In this document: piece after piece, positions 33,629-42,485 of the stretch
Numbering within the stretch: the first letter of the stretch is position 1
How the letters are laid out: the number at the start of each line of letters is the position of its first letter
Source: Allobosea sp. BK604
GTDB lineage: Bacteria > Pseudomonadota > Alphaproteobacteria > Rhizobiales > Beijerinckiaceae
Assembly: GCF_004341515.1 (NCBI RefSeq)
Contig: NZ_SLZF01000004.1
Coordinates: 496,001 to 560,000 of the forward strand
Direction of reading: 5' to 3'
Length of the DNA: 64,000 bases
The notes under the pieces: generated by a model
The model's database searches: none
What the model was told of the DNA's origin: nothing
The model's input: the letters and a program-made list of their open reading frames with translations, nothing else
Translations under genes and position numbers: made by a program

Positions 33629-34327
33629 ATGATGGATCAGAAAGTCACCCCTCCGGCCGATGCCGCCTATTCAGGGGTCCTGACGCAGCTTTATGGCTTC
33701 CTCGCCTCGGCGCGGCTTCCCGATGACGGGCGGCTGCCGCCCGAGCGGGAACTGGCCGAGATGCTCGGCGTCAAGCGAACCGAATTGCGCAAGGGCCTGG
33801 CCGTGCTCGAGCGGGAGGGGCAGCTCTGGCGCCATGTCGGCAAGGGCACCTTCGTCGGATCGCGGCCGCCGCAACTGGTCGATATCTCGGATCTGGCGCA
33901 GCGCAGCAACCCGATCCAGGTGATGAAGGCGCGCATCGCGCTTGAGCCGGAACTCGCCCGCCTCGCCACGATCAATGCGACGGCCGCCGAAATCGCCACG
34001 CTTGCCGAGCTGAACGAGGCCTGTCGCAGTTCGACGACCTGGCGCGAATACGAAGCCTATGACGCGCGCTTCCACCACGAGATCGCCGAGGCCGCGCATA
34101 ACCCGATCCTGCTCGCGCTGTTCGACACGTTGAACGCCGTGCGCCGTGCCGTCACCTGGGGGCGGCCGCGGCCGAGCCATGGCAGCCCGCCCTCGGACCA
34201 CCATAGTTTCGACGACCACGCCCGGATCGTCGACGCCATCGCCCATCGCGAGCCGGCCGGCGCGGCCGAGGCGGTGCGCCGGCATCTCCAGAATGTCGAG
34301 GATCGGCTGATCGGGCGCGCGCCCTGA
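33629..34327 (+). CDS. GntR-family regulator, FCD (FadR) subgroup
   Basis: 232 residues. The N-terminal winged helix (GRLPPERELAEMLGVKRTELRKGLAVLE, key part PPERELAEMLG) is followed by the FCD domain, with metal-binding residues in FHHEIAEAAHNPI and a late His in AVRRHLQNVE. Start at 33629 (ATGATG) has no clear Shine-Dalgarno; a TTG at 33572 is the alternative start. It is divergent from the NMT1-type ABC operon and probably represses it, releasing on an organic-acid effector. FCD regulators commonly sense sugar acids or aromatic-derived carboxylates. Confidence 0.88.
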   Translation: MMDQKVTPPADAAYSGVLTQLYGFLASARLPDDGRLPPERELAEMLGVKRTELRKGLAVLEREGQLWRHVGKGTFVGSRPPQLVDISDLAQRSNPIQVMKARIALEPELARLATINATAAEIATLAELNEACRSSTTWREYEAYDARFHHEIAEAAHNPILLALFDTLNAVRRAVTWGRPRPSHGSPPSDHHSFDDHARIVDAIAHREPAGAAEAVRRHLQNVEDRLIGRAP

Positions 34328-34416
34328 GGAGGAGAGGGGCCTTCGACGTCAACGGCGACGTTGGCCCGGAATCCAATGGGAAGCCGGCGCGGCAAGGCAA
34401 CCGGCCCCCTTGAAGT

Positions 34417-34447
34417 CCGGCGCAGCCGCGGCGTGCTGCTGCGCCGG
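34417..34447. terminator. Bidirectional terminator hairpin
   Basis: CCGGCGCAGC (34417-34426) and GCTGCGCCGG (34438-34447) form a perfect 10-bp stem over 11 nt. It sits between the GntR stop and the convergent ribose-type binding-protein stop. Flanking AAG(T) and CTT can extend the stem by a bulged pair. Confidence 0.7.
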
Positions 34448-34455
34448 CTTGAGGG

Positions 34456-35421
34456 TCAGTCGTAGAGAACCGCGGCGATGCGCGGATCGGTGAGGTTCGA
34501 CTTGTCGTAATAGTAGAAGCCGGTGTCGATCTTTGGCGCGACCTTCTCGCCCTTGATCGCAGCGACCGCGGCCTTGACGGTCTCGTAGCCGATGCCGACC
34601 GGATTCTGGGTGATGGCGCCCGCCATGATGCCGTCGCGGATCGCCTGTTTCTGCGCAGCGCCCGAATCGAAGCCGATGATCACGAGGCGGCGGTTCATCT
34701 CGCGCGCGCCATTGGCGACGCCGATCGCCGAGCCTTCGTTCGCGCCGAACATGCCCTTCAGGTCGGGATTGGCCTGGAGGATCGCCTTGGTGATCTCGGT
34801 CGACTTCAGATGGTCGCCGGCGCCGTATTCGATTGCGACGATCTCGATCTTCGGATGGGCCTGCTTGATCCGGTTGACGAAACCGTCGCGGCGGTCGACG
34901 CCGGTGCGGCTGGTCTGGTCATGGACGAGGACAGCGACCTTGCCGGCGCCACCGATCAGCTCGGCCATCTTGTCGGCGGCGAGGGCGGCGGCGGCGATGT
35001 TGTCGGTCGCCGCGGTCGTCACCGGGATATCGCTCTCGACGCCGGAATCGAACGCGATCACCGGGATGCGGGCGCTCTTGGCCTGCTGCAGCAGCGGGAT
35101 CGCCGCCTGGCTGTCGAGCGCGGCAAAGCCGATGGCCGTCGGCTTCTTGGCGAGGGCGGCAGCCAGCATGTCGATCTGGCGGTCGACCATCGTCTCGTTG
35201 TCGGGCCCCTCGAACGAGATGGTGACCTTGTATTCGGCCGCCGCCTTCTCGGCGCCTGCCTTCACCGCCTGCCAGAACTGATGCTGGAAGCCCTTCGAGA
35301 TCAACGGGATGTAGATCTTCTCCTGGGCCATGGCGATTGGTGACGCTGCGAGCAATGCAGTTGCGGGGATTCCACCGAGGACCAGGCGTCTGGTGGGCAT
35401 GCTTTCCTTGCCTCTGGTCAT
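34456..35421 (-). CDS. Ribose-type (CUT2) sugar ABC substrate-binding protein
   Basis: 321 residues with a signal peptide that contains TRRLVLGGIPATALLA, possibly twin-arginine, ending AMAQ. The mature protein is a type 1 binding fold: ISFEGPDNETMVDRQIDMLA (core PDNETMVDRQ), IPVIAFDSGVES, and VIIGFDSGAAQKQAI. The family binds pentoses, galactose-like sugars or polyols, or autoinducer-type ligands. AGGAGG stands right before the ATG at 35421, so this start is preferred to the internal ATG at 35400. It is the last gene of the leftward ribose-type operon, 66 bp after the permease. Confidence 0.9.
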   Translation of the reverse strand: MTRGKESMPTRRLVLGGIPATALLAASPIAMAQEKIYIPLISKGFQHQFWQAVKAGAEKAAAEYKVTISFEGPDNETMVDRQIDMLAAALAKKPTAIGFAALDSQAAIPLLQQAKSARIPVIAFDSGVESDIPVTTAATDNIAAAALAADKMAELIGGAGKVAVLVHDQTSRTGVDRRDGFVNRIKQAHPKIEIVAIEYGAGDHLKSTEITKAILQANPDLKGMFGANEGSAIGVANGAREMNRRLVIIGFDSGAAQKQAIRDGIMAGAITQNPVGIGYETVKAAVAAIKGEKVAPKIDTGFYYYDKSNLTDPRIAAVLYD

Positions 35422-35487
35422 TGTCTCCTCCTGTTCGATCGGTCTTGGTCTTCGGCAGACGAGCGATGCGGCCCGCCAGCCCTTTGG

Positions 35488-36483
35488 TCAGCCACGCCTG
35501 CGGCGCAACTGGTCGGCATAGACGGCCACGATGATGATCGCGCCGGTCACCACGGTCTGCCATTCCGGCGCGACCGAGAGGATGCGCAGCCCGTTGGTCA
35601 GCACCGACATGATGAGCGCGCCGATCAGCGTGCCGAGCACGGTGCCGCGCCCGCCCGATAGCGAGGTGCCGCCAATGACCACCGCAGCGATGGCGTCGAG
35701 CTCATAGCCCTGTCCAAGCGCGGGCTGGGCGGAGTTGAGGCGCGCGGCGATCAGGATGCCGGCAATGCCGCAAATCGCACCCGCGAGCGCGTAGACGGCG
35801 ATCTTCCAGGCATCGGTGTTGACGCCGGAGAGCCGGATCGCTTCCTCATTCGAGCCGATCGCATAGGTGTAGCGGCCGAGCACGGTGCGCGCGAGGATCC
35901 AGGCGGCGAAGCCGGCGACGGCGAAGAGCAGCAGCACGCCGTTCGGGATCGGCAGCTGGGGGATGACCATTCCCACCAGCGAGCCCTGGGCGATCTGGGT
36001 GAAGCCCGGCGTGCTGTTGAAATAGATCGGCCGGGTGCCGGAGATGATCAGCGCCAGGCCCTTCAGCATCAGCATCATGCCCAGCGTGGCGATGAAGGGC
36101 GGGATCTTCATGCGGGCGATGATCGTGCCCGAAACCAGCCCGCAGGCCGCGCCGGCGAGGATGGCGGCGAGGATGCCGACAGGCAGCGGCATGCCCCACC
36201 AGGTCAGCACCACGCCGCAGATCACGGCGCAGAAGGTCATCAGCGTTCCAACCGAAAGATCGATGCCGCCGGTGATGATCACCAGCGTCGCCGCCACCGC
36301 CAGCACGGCGTTGACCGAGGTCGCCTGCAGGATGGCCATGATATTCGAGGTCTGGAGGAAGTTGGGCGAGGCCAGGCTGAAGCCGACCACCAGGATCAGC
36401 AGGCTCGCAAAGGCGAGGAGCTTCTGCCCGGCGCCCGAAACCTTGGCGCCGGCCGCGAGCGTGCGCGTCGGAAAGGCGGTCAT
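35488..36483 (-). CDS. Ribose-type (RbsC-like) ABC permease
   Basis: 331 residues, about eight to ten membrane segments. Family marks are [34 protein letters not shown] (core [10 protein letters not shown]) and the late [15 protein letters not shown] loop. The ATG at 36483 overlaps the ATPase stop by 4 bp (ATGA), so the longer in-frame reading to 36771 is rejected. It forms the homodimeric channel of the CUT2 importer. Downstream is the binding protein. Confidence 0.93.
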   Translation of the reverse strand: MTAFPTRTLAAGAKVSGAGQKLLAFASLLILVVGFSLASPNFLQTSNIMAILQATSVNAVLAVAATLVIITGGIDLSVGTLMTFCAVICGVVLTWWGMPLPVGILAAILAGAACGLVSGTIIARMKIPPFIATLGMMLMLKGLALIISGTRPIYFNSTPGFTQIAQGSLVGMVIPQLPIPNGVLLLFAVAGFAAWILARTVLGRYTYAIGSNEEAIRLSGVNTDAWKIAVYALAGAICGIAGILIAARLNSAQPALGQGYELDAIAAVVIGGTSLSGGRGTVLGTLIGALIMSVLTNGLRILSVAPEWQTVVTGAIIIVAVYADQLRRRRG

Positions 36484-38000
36484 GCCGGCTGCTCCTCTGT
36501 CAGGGCCTCGCGCTGGGTCGCGAGCCGCATGATCTCTTCCTGGGTCGTGTGAGGACCACCGGGCAGGATACCGGTCAGGCGCCCCTCGCACATGACGGCG
36601 ATGCGGTGGCTGAGGCGCAGCACCTCCGGCAACTCGGAGCTGATCACGATGATCGCCCGGCCCTGGGCGGCGAGCTCGGCGAGCAGCCGGTAGATTTCCG
36701 CCTTGGCGCCCACGTCGATGCCACGGGTCGGCTCGTCGAAGATCAGGATGTCGCAGTCGCGCAGCAGCCATTTGGCGATGACCACCTTCTGCTGGTTGCC
36801 GCCGGAGAGCAGCCGTACTTCCTGCTGCTCCGAGGGGGTACGGATCCCCAGCCTGCCGATATAGCGGCGCGCGGTTTCGCCCATGGCCGCCTCGTTCAGC
36901 CGGCCGAGCCGGTCGGTGAAGCGCTGGAGGCTCGCGATCGCGACATTGTCGCGCACATCCATGCCGAGCGCGAGGCCGAAATGCTTGCGGTCCTCGGACA
37001 GGTAGCCGATGCCGGCGCGAACCGCGTCCCTGGGACTGCGAATAGCGCGCGGCTCGCCATGGACCCTGATCTCGCCGGCCTCATGCCGGTCGGCGCCGAA
37101 GATGGCGCGGGCCACCTCGGTGCGGCCGGCGCCCATCAGCCCGGCGAAGCCGAGGATCTCGCCCCGGCGCAAGGTGAAGCTGACATTTCGGATTGCCCGG
37201 CCACGGCTGAGCCCTTTCACCTCGAGCACCACCGGCTGGGTAGAGAGGTCGGGCACCGGCAGCGCCTCGTCAGTCAGCGCACGGCCGACCATCATGGTGA
37301 TGATGGTTGCGATCGGCGTATCCGCCGCCTCGACCGTGCCGACGAACTCGCCGTCTCGCATCACCGTGACCCGGTCGGCGATCTGGCGGATCTCGTCCAT
37401 CTTGTGGCTGATATAGACGATGCCGACGCCCTCGGTGCGGAGCTGGCGGATGATCCGGAAGAGCTCCGCGATCTCGGCATCGTTCAGCGCCGCCGTCGGC
37501 TCGTCCATGATCAGGATGCGGCTCTTCACCGACAGGGCCTTGGCGATCTCGACCATCTGCTGGCGGGCGATGGTGAGCCCCTCGACGAGTGCCCGCGGCT
37601 CCATGGCGATGTTCATCGCGTGGAAGATCGCGGCTGCCCGGGCGTTCAGCGCCGCCTCGTCGAGCCGGCCGAAGGACTGTCGCGGCTCGCGGCCGATGAA
37701 GATGTTCTGGGCGACCGTGAGGTCGTTCATCAGCGCCAGCTCCTGGTGGATCATGGCGATGCCGAGGTTCTGCGCCGCCCGCGGCGAGGCGATGGCGACC
37801 TCCTGGCCGTCGATGGCGATGCTGCCGCTATCGGGCTGGTAGATGCCGGCGAGAATCTTCATCAGCGTGGATTTGCCGGCGCCGTTCTCACCCATCAGGG
37901 CATGGACCTCGCCGGCCCGAAGCTCGAATTGCGCCTGCTTCAGCGCATGAACGCCGGGAAACCGCTTCTCGATGCCGGCCATCTGCAGGAGGCCGGTCAT
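36480..38000 (-). CDS. Ribose-type (RbsA-like) ABC ATP-binding protein, two nucleotide-binding domains
   Basis: 506 residues containing two ATPase halves, as usual for CUT2. The first has Walker [10 protein letters not shown], then signature [15 protein letters not shown] and Walker [14 protein letters not shown]. The second has a degenerate Walker A (GLMGAGRTE) and [15 protein letters not shown] with [13 protein letters not shown]. The degenerate second Walker A is a normal feature of this family. It is the first gene of the leftward operon and divergent from the IclR regulator 226 bp away. No sugar-specific catabolic gene is linked, so the substrate is open. Confidence 0.95.
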   Translation of the reverse strand: MTGLLQMAGIEKRFPGVHALKQAQFELRAGEVHALMGENGAGKSTLMKILAGIYQPDSGSIAIDGQEVAIASPRAAQNLGIAMIHQELALMNDLTVAQNIFIGREPRQSFGRLDEAALNARAAAIFHAMNIAMEPRALVEGLTIARQQMVEIAKALSVKSRILIMDEPTAALNDAEIAELFRIIRQLRTEGVGIVYISHKMDEIRQIADRVTVMRDGEFVGTVEAADTPIATIITMMVGRALTDEALPVPDLSTQPVVLEVKGLSRGRAIRNVSFTLRRGEILGFAGLMGAGRTEVARAIFGADRHEAGEIRVHGEPRAIRSPRDAVRAGIGYLSEDRKHFGLALGMDVRDNVAIASLQRFTDRLGRLNEAAMGETARRYIGRLGIRTPSEQQEVRLLSGGNQQKVVIAKWLLRDCDILIFDEPTRGIDVGAKAEIYRLLAELAAQGRAIIVISSELPEVLRLSHRIAVMCEGRLTGILPGGPHTTQEEIMRLATQREALTEEQPA

Positions 38001-38226
38001 GACGCGGCTATCCGTCCGGCGAAAGGCGCTCGCTCAGGCCCGCCTGCCGGCCGGCCTCGACGGGAATCCTGGTCCCCGGGGCACATCGGCATTTCCATCC
38101 CGTTTGCCGCCATTTGTGCGGCTATGTTTATATATGGATATGCTATTTATGCCTGAACATAATGGCAAGCGACTTCACCGAAGCGGCGACCATCGAACAA
38201 GCCGCGCCGACAGAGGGGAGGGCGAA

Positions 38227-39009
38227 GTGGACACGCAGGAGGCTGTGGACGCCGCGGCGGAAGGAAGCGAGCGCTATCGCGCGCCCGCGCTCGACAAGGG
38301 GCTGGATATTCTCGAATTGCTTTCCGAGCAGTCGGCCGGCCTCACCCGTGGCGAGATCGTCAAGGCAATGGGCCGCGGCCCCTCCGAAATCTACCGGATG
38401 CTGGAGCGGCTGGTGGCGCGCGACTATGTGGTGCGCTCGTCCGGCGGCGATCGCTACGCGCTGTCGATGAAGCTTTTCGTGCTCGCCAATCGCCATCCGC
38501 CGATCCGCCGGCTGGTGGCCCAGGCCCAGCCGCAAATGGACGCCTTCGCTCGCCAGACCGGGCAGTCGTGCCATCTCGTCGTGCCTGACCGTGGGGCTGC
38601 GATCGTCGTGGCGCAGGCCAGCCCGATGGACACCTGGGAGTTCCGCGTGCGTGTGGGCGCCCGGCTCGGCTTGCTCGATACCGGCTCCGGCCTGACGCTG
38701 CTCGCGTTCCAGAACCCCGCGCGGCGGACCGAGACCCTTGCCGTCTGGGGCGGCAGCGAGGCGCTCGCGCAACTGCATCGGATCGAGACCGAGTTCGCGG
38801 CGACGAGAGCGCGCGGCTACCGCCAGGGTCCGAGCCGGCAGCTCCTCGGGATCACCGATCTATCTGCGCCGATCCTGTCGCCTGAAGGCGACGCCGTCGC
38901 CGTCGTGACCTGCGCATGGATTGGCCGCCCGGGATCCGAACCAGAGGCGGCCATGGAGACCACGGTCGCGCAGTTGCGGAGATTGGCTGCCGAGCTGTCG
39001 CTGAGCTGA
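38227..39009 (+). CDS. IclR-family transcriptional regulator
   Basis: 260 residues from a GTG at 38227, preceded by GAGGGGAGG; this is the usual IclR length, whereas an in-frame ATG at 37972 lies inside the divergent ATPase gene. The winged helix includes DKGLDILELLSEQSAGLTRGEIVKAMG, cited as LDILELLSEQSAG, and GPSEIYRMLERLV; the effector domain runs from about residue 85 with LRRLAAELS near the end. It faces the ribose-type ABC operon and most likely controls it. The AT-rich stretch about 38117-38165 upstream may hold its promoter and operator, but I could not define a site. Confidence 0.88.
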   Translation: MDTQEAVDAAAEGSERYRAPALDKGLDILELLSEQSAGLTRGEIVKAMGRGPSEIYRMLERLVARDYVVRSSGGDRYALSMKLFVLANRHPPIRRLVAQAQPQMDAFARQTGQSCHLVVPDRGAAIVVAQASPMDTWEFRVRVGARLGLLDTGSGLTLLAFQNPARRTETLAVWGGSEALAQLHRIETEFAATRARGYRQGPSRQLLGITDLSAPILSPEGDAVAVVTCAWIGRPGSEPEAAMETTVAQLRRLAAELSLS

Positions 39010-39409
39010 GGTCGCGAAGCGCATGGCATGTCCGAGGAATATCCGACTGCCGGATGCAGACCGAACCTGCGGGCGACCACGGCACTTGGAGCGGAAGTCG
39101 GCGTGTAGCGGTCAAGCGGATGGCATCGATGCGTAGCCTCGGGAAATGCAGCATCGAAACAGTAGCTTGCGCTATCGTGCTCAACGGGAATGGAAGGCGG
39201 TTGCTCCGCAGAAGCGAAGGCTCCGGAACCACATATTTGTTCCATAATATGTCTTATGCGAATCGGATTGGCGCGGCTGAGCATGCTCGCCCGTCTGCCG
39301 TTCGGCGCTCCCTGCTGCCTGCTCACCTGGCTCTGTAGCGCTGCCATGAGCTGACGCTCCCGCTGATCCTTGGCGCTCCCTCGGCTCCCGGTTCAACGCC
39401 GGGATCAGG
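39010..39409. other. Intergenic region between convergent genes, no gene seen
   Basis: 400 bp between the IclR stop and the stop of the convergent amino-acid ABC ATPase. It has no credible coding frame. It contains a GGAAC...GTTCC dyad and a CATATT/AATATG dyad around 39226-39251 (6-bp arms, 8-bp spacer), and a weak terminator-like stem TCCCGG/CCGGGA at 39386-39404. No RNA gene or insertion sequence is recognised. Confidence 0.5.
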
Positions 39410-40177
39410 TCACTTGGCCAGGAATTGGCGGAAGCGTTCCGAACTGCTGTTTCCAAAGACGTCGGCCGGCGAGCCTTCCTCCTCCACCACGCCCTGATGC
39501 AGGAAGACGACCTTCGACGACACGTCGCGGGCAAAGCCCATCTCATGGGTGACGACGAGCATCGTGCGGCCTTCCTCGGCGAGCGCGCGCATTACCCGCA
39601 GCACCTCGCCGACCAGTTCCGGATCGAGCGCCGAGGTCGGCTCGTCGAACAGCATCACCTTGGGATGCTGCGCCAGTGCACGCGCGATCGCCGCACGCTG
39701 CTGCTGGCCGCCGGACAGATGGGCCGGATAATGGTTGCGCTTGTCGGCGATGCCGACCTTGGCCAGCAGGTCCTCGGCCTCGGCGATGCATTCGGCGCGC
39801 GGACGCTTCTGCACATGCACCGGAGCCTCGATGACATTCTCGAGCACGGTCATGTGGGACCAGAGATTGAAGCTCTGGAAGACCATGCCGATATGGGCGC
39901 GCATCCGATCGACCTGCCTTCGGTCCGCAGGACGCGTCCTGCCACCCGAGGTTTCCAGGCGGATCGTTTCGCCAGCGACCGTGATCTCGCCGGAATCCGG
40001 CACTTCGAGCATGTTGATGCAGCGCAGCAGCGTCGACTTGCCGGAGCCGGACGAGCCGAGGATGGAGACGACCTCGCCTTCACCCGCCTTGAGATCGATA
40101 CCCTTCAGCACCTCGAGTAGGCCGAAGCGCTTATGCAATTTCGCAATCCTGACAGCGGGTTGGATCTCGACGTTCAT
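39410..40177 (-). CDS. Polar amino-acid ABC ATP-binding protein (HisP/OccP-like)
   Basis: 255 residues. Walker A is GSSGSGKST, signature [16 protein letters not shown], Walker [13 protein letters not shown], switch His in [12 protein letters not shown]. The sequence type ([20 protein letters not shown]) is the histidine/opine/arginine group. It is the last gene of the leftward operon M20-M28-binding protein-permease-permease-ATPase, overlapping the adjacent permease by 4 bp. It energises uptake of a basic amino acid or related compound. Confidence 0.94.
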   Translation of the reverse strand: MNVEIQPAVRIAKLHKRFGLLEVLKGIDLKAGEGEVVSILGSSGSGKSTLLRCINMLEVPDSGEITVAGETIRLETSGGRTRPADRRQVDRMRAHIGMVFQSFNLWSHMTVLENVIEAPVHVQKRPRAECIAEAEDLLAKVGIADKRNHYPAHLSGGQQQRAAIARALAQHPKVMLFDEPTSALDPELVGEVLRVMRALAEEGRTMLVVTHEMGFARDVSSKVVFLHQGVVEEEGSPADVFGNSSSERFRQFLAK

Positions 40178-40896
40178 GCCACGCCTCCCTGCTTGACGAG
40201 GGCCGCATGCGGCGCCGGCCGCAGATGCGGCGTCAGCCGGTACTCGAGAAGCTGGATCAGACGGGTCACGACGAAATTGATCAGCAGGTAGATGGCCGCA
40301 GCCACGACGAACACCTCGAAAGCGCGATAGGTCTCGGAAATCAGCTTGGCCGCCAGCCCGGTGATTTCGAGCAAAGTGATGATCGAGGCGAGCGCCGTCG
40401 CCTTGATCATCAGGATGATCTCGCTGCCATAGGCCGGCAGCGCCTGGCGCAGCGCCAGAGGCAGGACGATCCGGCGCAGCAGCTGCAGGCGCGTCATGCC
40501 GCAGGCGAGCCCGGCTTCGACCTGCCCGGCCGACACGGATTGGAGCCCTCCCCGGATGATCTCGCTGCTATAGGCCGCCGTGTTCAGGGTGAGCGCGATG
40601 ACGGCGCACCAATACGGCTCGCGCAGGATCGGCCAGAGGATGCTCTGGCGAATGCCGACGAACTGGCCGAGCCCGTAATAGATCAGGAAGATCTGGACGA
40701 GCAGCGGGGTCGAGCGGAAGAAGAAGACATAGGTCTTCACGAAGGCGCTGAGCGGCCCGATCTTCGAGACCCGCATCAAGGCGAGCCCCAAGGCGAGCAC
40801 TGCGCCCAGCCCGACTGCCGAGGCGGCAAGCTTCAGCGTCAGCGGGATGCCCGGGAGCAAGGTCAGCAGGGTCTCGTAGAGGAAGGCGAAATCCAT
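40174..40896 (-). CDS. Polar amino-acid ABC permease (HisM/OccM-like)
   Basis: 240 residues, five membrane segments expected. The conserved loop is [28 protein letters not shown] (core [15 protein letters not shown]); other marks are [21 protein letters not shown], cited as [11 protein letters not shown], and [14 protein letters not shown]. The ATG at 40896 overlaps the preceding permease stop (TGATG). With 40896-41615 it makes the heterodimeric channel. The layout matches octopine and histidine importer operons. Confidence 0.93.
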   Translation of the reverse strand: MDFAFLYETLLTLLPGIPLTLKLAASAVGLGAVLALGLALMRVSKIGPLSAFVKTYVFFFRSTPLLVQIFLIYYGLGQFVGIRQSILWPILREPYWCAVIALTLNTAAYSSEIIRGGLQSVSAGQVEAGLACGMTRLQLLRRIVLPLALRQALPAYGSEIILMIKATALASIITLLEITGLAAKLISETYRAFEVFVVAAAIYLLINFVVTRLIQLLEYRLTPHLRPAPHAALVKQGGVA

Positions 40897-41615
40897 CACA
40901 CCCTCCTCATGCCGCGCGTGAAATGCTGCTCGCTGCGCCCGAGCAGCCAGCCCGAGACGCTGGAGATCAGCAGATAGAGGATCGCCGCGGCGAAGAAGAA
41001 GGTGAAGGGCTGGCGGGTCGAGCCCGAGCCGATCTGGGCCTGGCGCATGATCTCGACCAGGCCGGTCACGGAGATCAGGGCGGATTCCTTCAGCACGAGC
41101 TGCCAGACATTGCCGAGGCCGGGCAACGCATAGCGCAGCACCAGCGGCGCCACGATGCGGCGGAACATCAGCGGGCGCGACATGCCGGTGGCGAGCGCGG
41201 CCTCGATCTCGCCGCGCGCGACATTGCGATAGGCACCGCGGAAGACCTCGGTGTGATAGGCGCCCGAGACCACGCCTATCGCCAGCGCGCCGGCCAGGAA
41301 GCCCGGCAGGCTGATGAAGCCGGTGGCACCGAAGAACCGCCCGATCGGCGTCAGCACCGCGCTCGAGCCGAAATAGAACAGGTAGATCACCAGCAGGTCG
41401 GGAATGCCGCGCAGGACCGTGGTGTAGGCATCGGCGGCGGCGCGCAGCGCGACGCCGCCCGAGAGCTTGGCCCAGGCGCCGCAGACGCCGATGACCGCGC
41501 CGAAGGCAAAGCCCGCCAACGCGACCGCGATCGTCATCGCGGCCGCCGTCAGCATGGCAGGACCCCAGCCGCCCGGCCCGAAGCCGAGCGTCGTCAGAAA
41601 GGCGAAATCGGTCAT
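40896..41615 (-). CDS. Polar amino-acid ABC permease (HisQ/OccQ-like)
   Basis: 239 residues with an N-terminal hydrophobic stretch (AAAMTIAVALAGFAFG), LRGIPDLLVIYLFYFG, the SGAYHTEVFRGAYRNV segment and the coupling loop EIEAALATGMSRPLMFRRIVAP (core ALATGMSRPLMF). It is the second channel subunit of the amino-acid importer. A 27-bp gap separates it from the binding-protein gene upstream, and it overlaps the other permease by one base. Confidence 0.93.
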   Translation of the reverse strand: MTDFAFLTTLGFGPGGWGPAMLTAAAMTIAVALAGFAFGAVIGVCGAWAKLSGGVALRAAADAYTTVLRGIPDLLVIYLFYFGSSAVLTPIGRFFGATGFISLPGFLAGALAIGVVSGAYHTEVFRGAYRNVARGEIEAALATGMSRPLMFRRIVAPLVLRYALPGLGNVWQLVLKESALISVTGLVEIMRQAQIGSGSTRQPFTFFFAAAILYLLISSVSGWLLGRSEQHFTRGMRRV

Positions 41616-41642
41616 GCGGAGCCCTGCCCGGCTCTGACGCGA

Positions 41643-42485
41643 TTATTGCGGCGTCAGGTCGAGCTTGCTCCACTTGGTCGAAATGGTGCGGATCGTGCCG
41701 TCTCCGGCGGCTTCCTTGATCGCCTTGTCGAAGATGGCGCGCAGGTCGTCATCGCCCTTGCGCACGCCCATCGCGACATCGGTCGCCAGCGGCGGGCCCT
41801 TGATCAATGGGCCGGCGAGCGCGATGTCCTCGTTGCCCGGCTTGTCATGCAGCGTCGCCGCATAGACGGCGCTATCGAAGCCGATATCGATGCGGCCGGC
41901 GATCAGGTCGAGATCGCGCTCCTGCGAGGTCTTGTAGGTGCGCACGCTGACATCGTCGCCGAAATATTGGCGGATGAGCTGCTCATGGCTCGTCGACTGC
42001 ACGACGCCGACCGTCTTGCCCTTCAGGATCTTGCGGATCTCGGCCATGACCGGGTCGGCCTTCGCCTTGTCGGTGAGGTCGAGACGCTGTTGCGCCAGCG
42101 GCAGCGCGGCGAGGCCGCCGCTCTTGCTCACGGTGAAGGTCGCCGCGCCCGTGGCGTAGGGCACGGTGAAATCGACGATCTTCTTGCGCGCTTCATTGAT
42201 GCCGAGCGACATCACCATGTCGAACTTGCCGGCATTGAGGCTTGGCACGATGCTCGACCACTCGTTCGCGATGAGCTCGCATTCGACCTTGGCGCGCTTG
42301 CAGAGATCGGCGAGCAGGTCGACATCGAGGCCAACCAGCTTGCCGTCGGCGGTCGTCGCGTTCCAGGGCGGGAAAGCGCCCTCGATGCCGATGCGGACCT
42401 TGGTCCAGTCCTTGGCCGGAGCAGGCAGCGCGGCGAGGCTCGCCAGCGCAACGGCGAGCGCGAGGGCGGATGGCTTGAGTGTCAT
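41643..42485 (-). CDS. Polar amino-acid ABC substrate-binding protein
   Basis: 280 residues with a short signal peptide (LALAVALASLAALPAPA-K). The fold shows RIGIEGAFPPWN, GLDVDLLADLCKRAKVECEL, cited as GLDVDLLADLCK, and the family hinge VVQSTSHEQLIRQYF. The type resembles octopine/nopaline, histidine or arginine binders; without the residue contacts being aligned to a structure the ligand stays open. AGGGG precedes the ATG. The start overlaps the M28 stop by 4 bp (ATGA), so the importer is translationally linked to a peptidase, suggesting the peptidase releases or uses the imported compound. Confidence 0.9.
   Translation of the reverse strand: MTLKPSALALAVALASLAALPAPAKDWTKVRIGIEGAFPPWNATTADGKLVGLDVDLLADLCKRAKVECELIANEWSSIVPSLNAGKFDMVMSLGINEARKKIVDFTVPYATGAATFTVSKSGGLAALPLAQQRLDLTDKAKADPVMAEIRKILKGKTVGVVQSTSHEQLIRQYFGDDVSVRTYKTSQERDLDLIAGRIDIGFDSAVYAATLHDKPGNEDIALAGPLIKGPPLATDVAMGVRKGDDDLRAIFDKAIKEAAGDGTIRTISTKWSKLDLTPQ

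Noticed and set aside
36549-38156. Long rightward ORF opposite the ribose-type ATPase
   Set aside because: Reflects high-GC third-position bias; no family match, and it is antisense to a clear ATPase. The same applies to long antisense frames at 3208-4062, 4541-5749, 26520-27959, 30079-31602 and 45208-47400.
39010-39409. Possible small gene in the 400-bp gap
   Set aside because: No frame has a credible ribosome site or codon pattern.
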